Of a stretch of DNA of 46,118 bases, positions 1 to 8,150 are shown piece after piece; the first letter of the stretch is position 1; every line of letters begins with the position of its first letter. Under the pieces are notes generated by a model, which was not told where the DNA came from, did not search any database, and saw only the letters and a program-made list of their open reading frames with translations. A program made the position numbers and the translations under genes. The stretch comes from Acidobacteriota bacterium (GTDB lineage Bacteria > Acidobacteriota > Vicinamibacteria > Vicinamibacterales > UBA2999): the NCBI GenBank assembly GCA_021730945.1, contig JAKFYH010000050.1, positions 1 through 46,118 of the forward strand, written 5' to 3'.

Positions 1-40
1 CGACCCCCCGTGCTCGAACCCCCGTGCTTGAACCCCCGTG
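1..40. repeat. 14-bp tandem repeat running off the left edge
   Basis: A CCCCCGTGCTYGAA unit is present at 5-18 and 19-32, with a partial third copy at 33-40. It ends directly beside the stop codon of the minus-strand gene that follows. It is one of several short tandem arrays at gene ends in this window. Confidence 0.75.
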
Positions 41-41
41 A

Positions 42-917
42 TTAGCCCTTGGGCTTCTCCGTCGTCGTCACCGTGAACTGGCGGAAGCGGCCGTAGGTGG
101 CGCGGCCGTCGATGCGCGCCTGCGTCCGCCTCAGTTCGTAGGTCTCGCGCATTTCGGCCGGCACCAGCAGCTCGAGTCCGGCCTCGGCCTTGTACGAGAC
201 GTCGATCAACGCCCTGACGTCGGTGTCCTCACTGATCAACTCGGTGCGCAAGAAGCGGCCGGTGCGGCTGTCGAGCCAGACGCGGCCGTGCGACGGAATG
301 TCCTTGTCCCCGGCCCCGCGCACCACCGTGCTCCCTTGTGTCTCGCGGTACGAAATCAGCCAGACATCGCCCTCGGCGGCCAACCCGGCAAACCGCTTGA
401 CGTTACCGGCCTTGCCCCGCGTGTACTCGAAGCGTGGCTGGTTGACCCGGTCGAACAGGATCAACGCCAGCATCGGCATGTTGATGGTCCGCATGATCGG
501 GCCGATGTTGTAGCGCGAGCTTTCCATCTGGATGGCCGCGGCCTGCTCGGCGGCGTTGCTTGAGGCGCCGACAAACAGCTTGTAAAGGCGCTGGTCGCGG
601 TCGCGGATCGGCTTGCGGTCCACTTCAAAGACGTCGCGGAACTGCAGCCACGCGTCGCCGTTGCCGGTCTTGACCAACAACAAATCCGAGCGCAGTTCGC
701 GAAACTCCCGCAGTTGCGGTCCGCCGCGGCGCTGGTTGCCGAGCACATTCTGGCGGTAGTGCTCCTCGGCGACGATGCCGGCCAGGCGGGTCTGGTAGCT
801 GGTGACGTAGGCGGCGGCGCGGGCCAGCACCTGGTCGAGCGCCGGTTCCGGCTCCTGGCGGGCCGTCATCGCGGTCGCCGCGGCGACGACCAGCACGCCA
901 ATCCAGGCCCGCTGCAT
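42..917 (-). CDS. exported protein of unknown function, 291 aa
   Basis: The protein begins with a clear signal peptide (hydrophobic stretch at about residues 5-17 after MQRAW, then an Ala-X-Ala-type region) and should act outside the cytoplasm. The mature part is rich in charged beta-type segments, with phrases such as VWLDSRTGRFLRTEL and SYKAEAGLELLVPAEM. These resemble exported acidobacterial proteins that sit near outer-membrane components, but I do not recognise a named family. The ATG at 917 is preceded by a TATAGA hexamer 8 bp upstream that overlaps the promoter of the divergent gene at 944. No partner gene lies downstream within the window. The function is unknown; the reading frame itself is convincing. 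Confidence 0.75.
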   Translation of the reverse strand: MQRAWIGVLVVAAATAMTARQEPEPALDQVLARAAAYVTSYQTRLAGIVAEEHYRQNVLGNQRRGGPQLREFRELRSDLLLVKTGNGDAWLQFRDVFEVDRKPIRDRDQRLYKLFVGASSNAAEQAAAIQMESSRYNIGPIMRTINMPMLALILFDRVNQPRFEYTRGKAGNVKRFAGLAAEGDVWLISYRETQGSTVVRGAGDKDIPSHGRVWLDSRTGRFLRTELISEDTDVRALIDVSYKAEAGLELLVPAEMRETYELRRTQARIDGRATYGRFRQFTVTTTEKPKG

Positions 918-925
918 GCCGGAAG

Positions 926-933
926 TCTATAAT
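926..933. promoter_or_regulatory. overlapping divergent -10 elements
   Basis: TATAAT (928-933, plus strand) overlaps TATAGA read on the minus strand (926-931). The two start codons, 944 rightward and 917 leftward, lie only 10 and 8 bp beyond them. Almost no untranslated leader could be made in either direction. This is inferred from sequence; no transcription start is known. Confidence 0.5.
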
Positions 934-943
934 CGAAACCGTC

Positions 944-1381
944 ATGGAGAAAATCATCGTCACCGCGAAGTTTCACACCGGCCATCGCCAGCTGGGATAC
1001 CCGGGCAAGTGCAAGTTTGTCCACGGTCACACCTGGCAGGGCAAGGTTGCGGTGGCGGCGGAGGAGTTTCCGCGCGACGACCTCGACATGTCGATCGACT
1101 TCGGCGACATCAAGAACGTGATGCGCTTCCTGGATCACAAGATGCTGGTCACCGAGCAGGACGCGACCTTCCTGGACGCCAACCGGTTCGAGCCCGAGGG
1201 AGTGGTGATGCTGAAAGGCAAGGGGCCGAGCGTTGAAAACGTGGCGCACTACGTGTTCGACGGCGTGGTGGATTTGATCCGGCGGCAGCATCCCGGCAAG
1301 GGCGTTCGTTACACCGTGGAAGTCACCATCCAGGAGACCGAGAACAACACCTTCATCGTCGAGAAGTCAGTGACGGTCTAG
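944..1381 (+). CDS. queD: 6-carboxytetrahydropterin synthase / 6-pyruvoyl-tetrahydropterin synthase family (QueD-like)
   Basis: This 145-aa T-fold enzyme has the family's usual length. QueD converts dihydroneopterin triphosphate to 6-carboxytetrahydropterin in queuosine (7-deazaguanine) synthesis, whereas PTPS paralogues make 6-pyruvoyl-tetrahydropterin. The three zinc-ligand histidines are visible at H14, H27 and H29, with the catalytic Cys23 just before FVHGH. The DFGDIK motif and the LDH motif (catalytic Asp-His) follow, and a C-terminal ETENNTF segment carries the pterin-binding Glu. The ATG at 944 follows TATAAT by 10 bp, so the message may be nearly leaderless. No other queuosine genes are in the window, so the exact pterin product is not proven by context. 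Confidence 0.85.
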   Translation: MEKIIVTAKFHTGHRQLGYPGKCKFVHGHTWQGKVAVAAEEFPRDDLDMSIDFGDIKNVMRFLDHKMLVTEQDATFLDANRFEPEGVVMLKGKGPSVENVAHYVFDGVVDLIRRQHPGKGVRYTVEVTIQETENNTFIVEKSVTV

Positions 1382-1382
1382 T

Positions 1383-1414
1383 GGCCCGTCATGTTCATTT
1401 CGTGAACACGGGCC
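1383..1414 (+). terminator. hairpin after queD
   Basis: GGCCCGT (1383-1389) pairs with ACGGGCC (1408-1414), and GTTCA (1393-1397) pairs with TGAAC (1403-1407), leaving a three-base bulge. It starts two bases after the queD stop codon. There is no T-run, so it may stabilise the 3' end rather than terminate. Confidence 0.4.
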
Positions 1415-1480
1415 GGGCCCCCGCGCAGCGCCGAGGGGTTCGAAGAGGGTGGTCCGCCTGCAGTTGAGCTAAGCTGAACC

Positions 1481-2617
1481 GTGCGTATGACCACGATCTC
1501 GCGACTGGTGGTGGGCGCGGCCAGCCTGCTGGCGGCTACGGTCGTGCTCATGCGACAGGCCCCACTGGTGGCGCAGGACTGGGCGCCCGAGGCGTCGCTG
1601 TCGCCGGCCCCGCAGATCGCCTTCGCGTCCAACACCGATTCCAATAGCCCGTCGGTGTGGAGTCTGGTGAGCGGGCGCCAGTACCTTTACGTGTTTAATT
1701 CCGTGGCCGGACAGGCAACCCAGAGCCGCGGTCTGTCGCTCGACAAGCTGACGGCGCTTTCGAAGATCCGGTGGTCGCCGGCCGCTCCGTTCGGCGGATC
1801 CTGGATCGAGGCGATCGTGCCCGATCCGGCCGGGAGCAACTGGTACGGCTACTACCACAACGAACGGGAAGATGTGGTGTGCCCGGGGACCGGCAAGGTC
1901 ATTCCGCGCATTGGCGCCGCGCGGTCGAGCGACCGCGGCCTGACCTGGCGCGATCTGGGCACGGTGATCGAAGCCCCGCCCGGCAGCGAAAAGTGCGACA
2001 CCGTCAATCACTACTTTGTCGGCGGAGTGGGTGACTTCAGCGTGATGCTGGACAAGGATCAGCAGTATCTCTACTTCTACTACACGCAGTATTTCGAGAA
2101 GAATTCCGAAGTCGGCGTGACGGTGGCCCGCATGACCTGGGCCAACCGCAACTCGCCGGTCAACAAGGCGTCGGTCTGGAACAGTGGCGCATGGCTGCCG
2201 GGCTCGACCCAGCGGGTGTTGCAGCCCGACGGCAGGACCCTCAACCAGTTTGTCTACCGTGCCGCGACGCCCATGGCCAAGGCGCTTGACTCATGGGACG
2301 GCGGCACGCCAGCGGTCGACGTGTTTTGGGGACCGGCCATTCACTGGAACACCGAGCTCGGGATGTACGTGATGCTGCTCAATCGCGCCAAGAGTGCGAT
2401 GTGGACGCAGGAGGGCATCTACGTCTCGTACAGCCGCAGCCTCGACGACCCGCGCGCGTGGAGCCCACCCGTCAAGCTGCTCGAGGGCGGCTCGTGGTAT
2501 CCGCAGGTGGTCGGGCTGGAGTCGACCGGCACCGACAAGCTGGCCGGCGCCACCGCCAGGTTCTTCATGGGCGGCCGGTCCGACTACCTGATCCACTTCT
2601 CGCGAAGCGAACCCTAG
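1481..2617 (+). CDS. exported beta-propeller-like protein with an Asp-box, 378 aa
   Basis: A signal peptide (hydrophobic stretch at about residues 8-22) leads into a protein built of repeated short beta segments. An Asp-box is visible at about residues 147-155 (SSDRGLTWRDLG). Later blocks such as YLYFYYTQYF, GPAIHWNTELGMYVMLLN and GIYVSYSRSLDD resemble the blades of five-bladed glycoside-hydrolase-like or sialidase-like propellers. No catalytic set can be assigned, so an enzyme activity should not be assumed. The GTG at 1481 lies 5 bp after a TAAGCT hexamer; an ATG at 1487 is the alternative start. It converges with the TonB receptor gene and appears to be transcribed alone. Confidence 0.7.
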   Translation: MRMTTISRLVVGAASLLAATVVLMRQAPLVAQDWAPEASLSPAPQIAFASNTDSNSPSVWSLVSGRQYLYVFNSVAGQATQSRGLSLDKLTALSKIRWSPAAPFGGSWIEAIVPDPAGSNWYGYYHNEREDVVCPGTGKVIPRIGAARSSDRGLTWRDLGTVIEAPPGSEKCDTVNHYFVGGVGDFSVMLDKDQQYLYFYYTQYFEKNSEVGVTVARMTWANRNSPVNKASVWNSGAWLPGSTQRVLQPDGRTLNQFVYRAATPMAKALDSWDGGTPAVDVFWGPAIHWNTELGMYVMLLNRAKSAMWTQEGIYVSYSRSLDDPRAWSPPVKLLEGGSWYPQVVGLESTGTDKLAGATARFFMGGRSDYLIHFSRSEP

Positions 2618-2619
2618 CC

Positions 2620-2640
2620 GCGGCGGCGACGGGCCGCCGC
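2620..2640. terminator. GC hairpin between convergent genes
   Basis: GCGGCGGC (2620-2627) and GCCGCCGC (2633-2640) form an 8-bp stem with a 5-base loop in the 35-bp gap between two convergent genes. No T-run is present on either side, so it is at best a weak bidirectional terminator. Confidence 0.4.
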
Positions 2641-2652
2641 ACTCTGGGTCGA

Positions 2653-4860
2653 TCAGAACTTCACGGTGGCGACCAGCGACGCCGATCGCCCGGGCGCCAG
2701 CACAGTGCGCACGTCCTGGCTGGCGAAGTGTTCCTGATCCAGGAGGTTGCGCCCCTGGATCCGCAGTTCCAGCCGCCGGCTGAGCTTCACCCCCACCGCC
2801 GAATCGAGCAGTGTGTAGCCGGGAACCGCGCGTTCGGTCGGTCCGAAGTGGTCGTCATCCGAGAAGTAGGCGACCCGAATCTGGCCGAAGCCCGGCTCGC
2901 CAAACTGCTTCCGCACGACCGCCGATACCGTCGCCGGCGACATGTCGTCGAGGTAGGCCTGGTCATCGAGCGCGCGTCCTTGCGCGACCTGGGTGGCCAG
3001 TTCCAGTGAAACGCCGCCGCCCAGGTCGGCCTGGCCCTCGACTTCGAAGCCGCGAATGCGGGCGGTGCCGCGGTTGCGGAAGAAAAAGAAATCGGTGGCC
3101 GTCGAGTAGCGCTCGATCAGGTCGTGAATGCGGTACTCGTAATAAAAGGCGGCCAGCCGGAACCGCGGCGCGACGTAGCGCAGCGCGACGTCGGCCTGGA
3201 GGCTGGTTTCCGGATCGAGATCCGGGTTGCCGGTGATGAACCCACGGCCGGTCGGACCCCGGTAGTAGCGATCCGACAGCACCGGATCGCGGAAGCCGCG
3301 AGAAACCTGGCCGGTGAGGCTGATGCCCTTGAAGCTGCCGACGGTGGCCGACGCGAAACCGGAGAAGGCGCCATTACTGGTGGCACGCTGGCCGAAGTAG
3401 CCGCCGGCGTTCCGGGTGATCACGTAGTCCGCGCGGACGCCGCCGCCCAGGACCAGGCGCGGCGCCACCGCTGAATCGATGGAGATGTAGACGCCCGAAT
3501 CAGTGCGGCTGGCCGAATCCACCGATTCGGTGGGCCGAGAGCTGATGACGCGGCCGGCCGCGTCGTAGGTGATCAAATCGTCGATCGCGTGCAAGCCGAA
3601 CCGGCCATTGACGTCGAGGCCGACCTCGAGCCGCGACCGGCCGAGCAGGCGCTCGCCGAAACCGCGCACGTGGAAGTCCCTGGCCGACACCTCGGCGCGC
3701 TCGACCGTGCGGCTGGTGGTGGTGGTCGCGAACCGATCCTGATCGGTCACCTGGCTGTAGCTGCCGGCAAACCCGGTGACGCCGACCCGCTGGAACCCGG
3801 CCACCGCCCGCGCTTCGTAGCCGGCGGTCAGGCGGTGAGAGTCTTCAGTCGGATAGTAGAACCGGACCGTATGCGAGTTGTTGCGCGGCCGTTCGATGTC
3901 GCGGCCAAAATCGCTCTGCCAGCCGGCGCTGATCGTGCCGCCCCCCGCCTTATGCTCGGCGCGCACCAGGACTCCGCGGTCCGAGTACCCGGAATTGAAC
4001 ACCTCACCGGCCGGGCTGTCCCAGTCATCAGCCTGGCGGGCATGGGCGGCAATCAGGAACCCGCCCTCCGCCAGTCCTTTGGATACTTCGATCGAGCCGC
4101 GGCGATCCGGGATGCCCGCGCCCAACGTGCCCGACAGTTGCGCTGCCCACGGCGAGCCGGGCGCGACGCGCCGCGTCCGCACCGAGATCACGCCGCCAAA
4201 CGCATCCGATCCGTAGGCCACCGAACCCGGCCCCCGGGCGACATCGACCGCTTCCACGAGGGACGGATCCAGGAAGGTCGCGCTCGCGCCGGCGCGGCGC
4301 TCCGAGCTGACGCGCGCGCCGTCGATCAGAATCAAGGTGCGGCCACGGGCCAGTCCGCGAATGGCCGGCACCGCCGCCTGGCCTTCCGAGACCTGGTTGA
4401 CGCCGGCCACGTTTTCGATGGCTTGCATCAGGTTGGCCGGCTGGCGGACGGCGACGTCGCGACCGCTGATGCTGGTGGCGCCGGCCCCGGGTGTGGCCTC
4501 GATGCTCGGCGCCGATCCGGTGACCGTCACCGATTCGCTCAAGAGCGGCGTGATGGTCACCGTCAACTCCTGGCCGGCCTCGAGCCGCTCGATCAGAATG
4601 GGTCGCGAATACGTTCCCGACCGATCGATCACCAGAATCTCAAACGGTGGCGTCGGATCGGGTTGCCACTCGAACCGGCCGTCGGCGTCGGTGATCGCTT
4701 CGCCCGGCTTGCCGAGTACCGAGATGGTGGCGTTGGCAATCGGGCGGCCTTGCTGATCGACCACGCGGCCCTTGAGGGCGAACGCTGAAGACGGCAGCGC
4801 CAGCAGTGCCAGGAACAGCAGACACGAAAGTCGCACGTACCACAACGAGACGCCGCCCAC
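2653..4860 (-). CDS. TonB-dependent outer-membrane receptor
   Basis: This 735-aa outer-membrane receptor of TonB-dependent type imports ligands using proton-motive energy passed on by TonB. A signal peptide ends near ALPSSAFA. Next comes a carboxypeptidase-regulatory-like beta-sandwich (GRVVDQQGRPIANATISV to about residue 95), then the plug (about 105-215, with SVTVTGSAPSIEAT, IRGLARGRTLILIDGARV and GPGSVAYGSDAFGGVI), then a long beta-barrel. The last residues are LVATVKF, with the terminal Phe expected for barrel assembly. The ligand cannot be told: no siderophore, vitamin or SusD gene is beside it. The start is uncertain. A GTG at 4860 fits a GATAGT hexamer 6 bp upstream; an ATG at 4866 and a GTG at 4887 are also in frame. 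Confidence 0.88.
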   Translation of the reverse strand: MGGVSLWYVRLSCLLFLALLALPSSAFALKGRVVDQQGRPIANATISVLGKPGEAITDADGRFEWQPDPTPPFEILVIDRSGTYSRPILIERLEAGQELTVTITPLLSESVTVTGSAPSIEATPGAGATSISGRDVAVRQPANLMQAIENVAGVNQVSEGQAAVPAIRGLARGRTLILIDGARVSSERRAGASATFLDPSLVEAVDVARGPGSVAYGSDAFGGVISVRTRRVAPGSPWAAQLSGTLGAGIPDRRGSIEVSKGLAEGGFLIAAHARQADDWDSPAGEVFNSGYSDRGVLVRAEHKAGGGTISAGWQSDFGRDIERPRNNSHTVRFYYPTEDSHRLTAGYEARAVAGFQRVGVTGFAGSYSQVTDQDRFATTTTSRTVERAEVSARDFHVRGFGERLLGRSRLEVGLDVNGRFGLHAIDDLITYDAAGRVISSRPTESVDSASRTDSGVYISIDSAVAPRLVLGGGVRADYVITRNAGGYFGQRATSNGAFSGFASATVGSFKGISLTGQVSRGFRDPVLSDRYYRGPTGRGFITGNPDLDPETSLQADVALRYVAPRFRLAAFYYEYRIHDLIERYSTATDFFFFRNRGTARIRGFEVEGQADLGGGVSLELATQVAQGRALDDQAYLDDMSPATVSAVVRKQFGEPGFGQIRVAYFSDDDHFGPTERAVPGYTLLDSAVGVKLSRRLELRIQGRNLLDQEHFASQDVRTVLAPGRSASLVATVKF

Positions 4861-5000
4861 GGTCATACTATCGATGGGCGGGACCACAGCGCGTCGAGCA
4901 CCGGCGACTCGATCGGGCCGAGGGCTTGTGAAGGTGCGGTGTAGTGTCGAGCTGCGCCGGTGTGCATGCTCGCCAATTATATCCGCTAAGATCGCACGCG

Positions 5001-5720
5001 ATGATTATCGACACGCTCTTCCTCGACGCGGGCGGTGTACTCTGTCATCCCTCGTGGACGCGCGTTGCCGACGCACTGGTGCGCCATGGTGCGCCGGCCA
5101 CGGCGGCGGCCCTCGCGGCGGCGGAGCAGCGCGCCACCCACGAGCTCGACCAGGCCTCGGTGATCGACGCGACCGACGACCGGTCACGGGGCTGGCTCTA
5201 CTTCAACCTCGTGCTGCACCATGCGGGCGTGGCGCAGAATGCCGCCACCGACGCCGCGCTCGCCGAGTTGCGCGAGTATCACAAGGGCGAGAACCTCTGG
5301 GAACAGGTCGAACCCGACGTCGAGCCGGCACTGGCGGCGCTGCGCGCGCGCGGGTTGCGGCTGGTAGTGGTGTCAAACGCCAACGGCCGGCTGCGGCACC
5401 TGTTCGACCGGCTGCATCTCACGCGCTGGTTCGACCACCTGCTCGACTCCCACGAGTGGGGCGTCGAGAAACCGGACCCCCGGTTGTTCCACCTGGCGCT
5501 CGAACAGGCGCAAGCCGATCCCGCGCACACCGTGCACGTGGGCGATCTCTATCATGTCGACGTTATCGGGGCGCGCCGCGCGGGGTTGCGCGATGCGGTG
5601 CTGTTCGACCTGGCCGGGCTCTACGACCGCGTCGATTGCCCGCGCGTGAAGTCGTTCGGCGCCCTGGTCGAGTGGGTCGACAGCACCAATGGAAACCAGA
5701 CCCTGAAGCGGGTGCCTTGA
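5001..5720 (+). CDS. HAD-superfamily hydrolase
   Basis: This 239-aa cytoplasmic hydrolase is of the haloacid dehalogenase superfamily, probably a small-molecule phosphatase. Motif I is the DAGGVL near residue 9, which carries the nucleophile Asp, but the usual second Asp (DxD) is replaced by Gly, as in some known HAD subgroups. Motif II is VVSNANG, the conserved Lys is in GVEKPDPRLF, and motif IV is VGDLYHVDVIGARRAG. A helical cap lies between motifs I and II. The ATG at 5001 was chosen because translation begins right at the Rossmann strand and a TAAGAT hexamer lies 8 bp upstream. The last 100 bp overlap, tail to tail, the end of the histidine kinase gene on the other strand. The substrate is unknown. 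Confidence 0.8.
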   Translation: MIIDTLFLDAGGVLCHPSWTRVADALVRHGAPATAAALAAAEQRATHELDQASVIDATDDRSRGWLYFNLVLHHAGVAQNAATDAALAELREYHKGENLWEQVEPDVEPALAALRARGLRLVVVSNANGRLRHLFDRLHLTRWFDHLLDSHEWGVEKPDPRLFHLALEQAQADPAHTVHVGDLYHVDVIGARRAGLRDAVLFDLAGLYDRVDCPRVKSFGALVEWVDSTNGNQTLKRVP

Positions 5721-7474
5721 CCCTCGGCGGTCGTCACCCGCAGCGCCGCCCGATGGCTGTGGACGATGCCGCGGACCGCTGCCATGCCCAGGCCCCGCCC
5801 CTGGTCCTTGGTCGAAAAGAACGGCTCGAACATTCGCGCCAGCGTCTCGTCGTTCATGCCGACGCCGTTATCGACCACGTCGATGAACACATAGCGTCCA
5901 GGCTCCACGGTGCTGCCGAACGTCACCCGCTTGAGCAGGTCGCGGTCGAGTATTTCCTCGCCGGTCTCGACCGTGACGACGCCGCCATCATCCACCGCCT
6001 CGGTGGCGTTGACGATCAGGTTGAGCACGACCTGGCGAATCTGGGTCGGGTCGGTTTCGACCAGCGGTAACCGCCCCGGGCTCTTGTAGGTCACGGTGCA
6101 ATGGCGCGCGACCGAGGCCTCGAGCAGCTCGACCATGCCGCGCACCAGTTCGTCGAGGTCGACACGTTCGGCGACCACGCGCCCGCCGCCGGCGTAGGCC
6201 AGCATCTTCGAGACCAGGTCGGCCGCGCGCTGCCCGCCAATCACGATGGCCTCGGCGGCGCGCCGCTGGAGAGAATCGGCCGGCGCCTGCATCGCCAGCA
6301 GTTCCGCGTTGCCGAGCATGCCGGTGAGCAAATTGTTGAAGTCGTGGGCGACGCCGCCGGCCAGCACCATCAGGCTCTCCGCCTTCTGTTGCTCCTGCAC
6401 GCGGCGATCGAAGGCGTAGCGCTCCGCCTCGTTGCGGCGGCGGGTTGAGATGTCATGCACGGTCACCAGCCAGCCGGCGAAGCGTCGCCGGGTGTCGCGG
6501 GCCGCCGTCACCTTCACCTCGAAGTAGCGTGGTCCCGGTTCCGTCCGGACGACCACAGGCTGGCCTTCGCCTAGCGGCCGATCGGTCGCCACCGCCGCGG
6601 TCCACCACGCCACCACTTCGTCCACGGGCCGTCCGAGGCTGGCGGCGGTGCAGCCGGTGAAGCGCTCGGCCGCAGGGTTGAGGTCGAGGATGCGGCGCTC
6701 GGCATCGAGGACCAGCACGCCGTCGTCCATGCTGTCGATCACCATGTCGCGCGCGACCGGCACCAGGCCGAACAACTGGTAGCGGTACAGGGCCCACGTG
6801 AAGCACACGCCGGACACCGTGAAGGCCAGTGGCGTCAGATCCGGGCCACCGGCCGGCAGGGCGCCCGAGAGGTAGAGGACGTTGCCCAGCCACGGCACCA
6901 GCGCGCCCGTGATCATCATCACCGTCTGCCGTCGGTACGGCGGCGGGAACCGCCGCAGGCCGCGCACCAGGATCAAGGTGCCGAGCGCCATCGCCACGTA
7001 GCTGTAGGTGACGTGCGCCCAGTACCACGGGCCACCCGAATAGACCAGGCGGCTGCCCACCGCCGTGTCGACGCCGGTGATCGCGCGCCAATGCAGGTCG
7101 TGGTACTCGTTGGTGGCCACCAGCGCCAGCGTGATGACCGGGATGATCCAGACCGCCAGGCGCAGGCCGCGATCCGAGGGCCAGGCGGCGCGGCTGTAGT
7201 AACTGGTGAACAGCAGCCAGAGTGTCCCGATCGGCGCGACGCCGAGGTACTGGATCTTGGCAATCACGATGCGGACGCCGGTGTCGGCGGCCAGCGTGTG
7301 CAGGGCGCTGGTAAAGGTCCAGACCGCCACCGCCAGCATCAGCCAGCCGAACGGCGCACTGCCGGGCACGTCGCGGCGCGTTCGCGCGATGACGAACGCC
7401 CAAATCGACAGGCCGGTCGCCGTGAACAGGGATGCTGCCTGAAGCGTTGTGGGCCAGAACACTGAAGGTTTCAT
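5621..7474 (-). CDS. membrane sensor histidine kinase (7TM - PAS - HisKA - HATPase)
   Basis: This 617-aa sensor kinase has an N-terminal block of about seven hydrophobic helices (roughly residues 10-225) resembling the histidine-kinase N-terminal 7TM region. A PAS domain follows (about 230-340, with MVIDSMDDGVLVLDAERRI). The phospho-accepting His lies in AGGVAHDFNNLLTG, as in NtrB-like kinases. The ATPase has an N-box (NLIVNATEAV), G1 (DVVDNGVGM), F-box (FEPFFSTK) and G2 (GRGLGMAAVRGIV). No receiver domain is attached and no response regulator is adjacent, so the partner is unknown. ATG 7474 is chosen, but ATG 7489 and a downstream GTG (7462) are possible; a GATAAT overlaps this start. The C-terminal 20 or so residues lie in the antisense overlap with the HAD gene. 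Confidence 0.85.
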   Translation of the reverse strand: MKPSVFWPTTLQAASLFTATGLSIWAFVIARTRRDVPGSAPFGWLMLAVAVWTFTSALHTLAADTGVRIVIAKIQYLGVAPIGTLWLLFTSYYSRAAWPSDRGLRLAVWIIPVITLALVATNEYHDLHWRAITGVDTAVGSRLVYSGGPWYWAHVTYSYVAMALGTLILVRGLRRFPPPYRRQTVMMITGALVPWLGNVLYLSGALPAGGPDLTPLAFTVSGVCFTWALYRYQLFGLVPVARDMVIDSMDDGVLVLDAERRILDLNPAAERFTGCTAASLGRPVDEVVAWWTAAVATDRPLGEGQPVVVRTEPGPRYFEVKVTAARDTRRRFAGWLVTVHDISTRRRNEAERYAFDRRVQEQQKAESLMVLAGGVAHDFNNLLTGMLGNAELLAMQAPADSLQRRAAEAIVIGGQRAADLVSKMLAYAGGGRVVAERVDLDELVRGMVELLEASVARHCTVTYKSPGRLPLVETDPTQIRQVVLNLIVNATEAVDDGGVVTVETGEEILDRDLLKRVTFGSTVEPGRYVFIDVVDNGVGMNDETLARMFEPFFSTKDQGRGLGMAAVRGIVHSHRAALRVTTAEGQGTRFRVWFPLVLSTHSTRAPNDFTRGQSTRS

Positions 7475-7552
7475 TATCAACGATGCCATTCGTCCCAGCC
7501 CAACTGATCCCGGGCCGGCCGCCGGCCGGGCGGTCGGCCTGGCGATTTCTGG

Positions 7553-7767
7553 TAGACTGAATGGTGCTGTAGGGGAGGGCCGCCCAGGGCGGCCTTCCGT
7601 GTTTTCAGGGCCAACGGGCTTTGTGCCTCACTTGTCATGGTTTGACGACAGCCTTCAGTAACGTGCCGCCCCGACGGGTCAGTTTTGGACCGCGGGTCAC
7701 TGCCAGCGGCCGGCAGTCCGCGAGGACTGTGGCAAGCGTTCTCGCGTAGCGAGACGAGGAGAAGACG
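7553..7767 (+). promoter_or_regulatory. structured 5' leader of the RRM protein gene
   Basis: A TAGACT -10-like hexamer (7553-7558) is followed by a strong hairpin (7574-7598: GGCCGCCC paired with GGGCGGCC and extended by flanking pairs) and then GTGTTTT, which looks like an intrinsic terminator or attenuator. Further down are a perfect CAGTCC/GGACTG hairpin (7714-7729) and a perfect TCTCGC/GCGAGA hairpin (7740-7754). The last hairpin abuts the ribosome binding site GAGGAGAAG at 7756-7764. The arrangement suggests control at the RNA level, perhaps by temperature or by the encoded protein itself (inference). Confidence 0.5.
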
Positions 7768-8139
7768 ATGGGTCGGAAGTTGTACGTGGGGAATCTTCCC
7801 TACACCGCGGCGGAGCAGGATCTTCAGGAGTTGTTCGAAAAAGTCGGCCCCGTGGAATCGGTCACGGTGATGCGCGACATGGCCACTGGACGTGCCCGCG
7901 GGTTTGGGTTCGTCGAGATGGGCACCGATGAAGGCGCCCAGAAGGCCATCACCGAGCTGCATGAATCGCAGCTGGGTGGCCGGACACTGACTGTGAACGA
8001 AGCGCGTCCCAAGGAAGCCCGCGGCGGCGGTGGCTTCGGTGGCGGCGGCGGCGGCCGTGGCGGCGGTGGCTTCGGTGGCGGCGGCGGCAACCGTGGTGGC
8101 GGTGGTGGTGGCGGCGGACGGCGCGAGCCGCGCTGGTAG
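7768..8139 (+). CDS. RRM-type glycine-rich RNA-binding protein
   Basis: This 123-aa protein has one RNA recognition motif (residues 2-82) and a glycine-rich tail. RNP2 is LYVGNL at residues 4-9 and RNP1 is RGFGFVEM near residue 45, each with the expected aromatic residues. The tail repeats GGGGFGG/GGRGGGG blocks and ends with RREPRW. Such proteins bind single-stranded RNA and in other bacteria are often cold-induced (known for the family in cyanobacteria; not shown here). The ATG at 7768 has a strong GAGGAGAAG ribosome site. The unusual leader with three hairpins is described separately. The small gene at 8151 follows after 11 bp and may be cotranscribed. Confidence 0.9.
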   Translation: MGRKLYVGNLPYTAAEQDLQELFEKVGPVESVTVMRDMATGRARGFGFVEMGTDEGAQKAITELHESQLGGRTLTVNEARPKEARGGGGFGGGGGGRGGGGFGGGGGNRGGGGGGGGRREPRW

Positions 8140-8150
8140 GCCCACGCTAA

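Noticed and set aside
3589-4788. Long plus-strand frame opposite the TonB receptor gene
   Set aside because: The translation is low-complexity Arg/Ala/Gly/His with no domain and mirrors the GC-rich third positions of the receptor gene.
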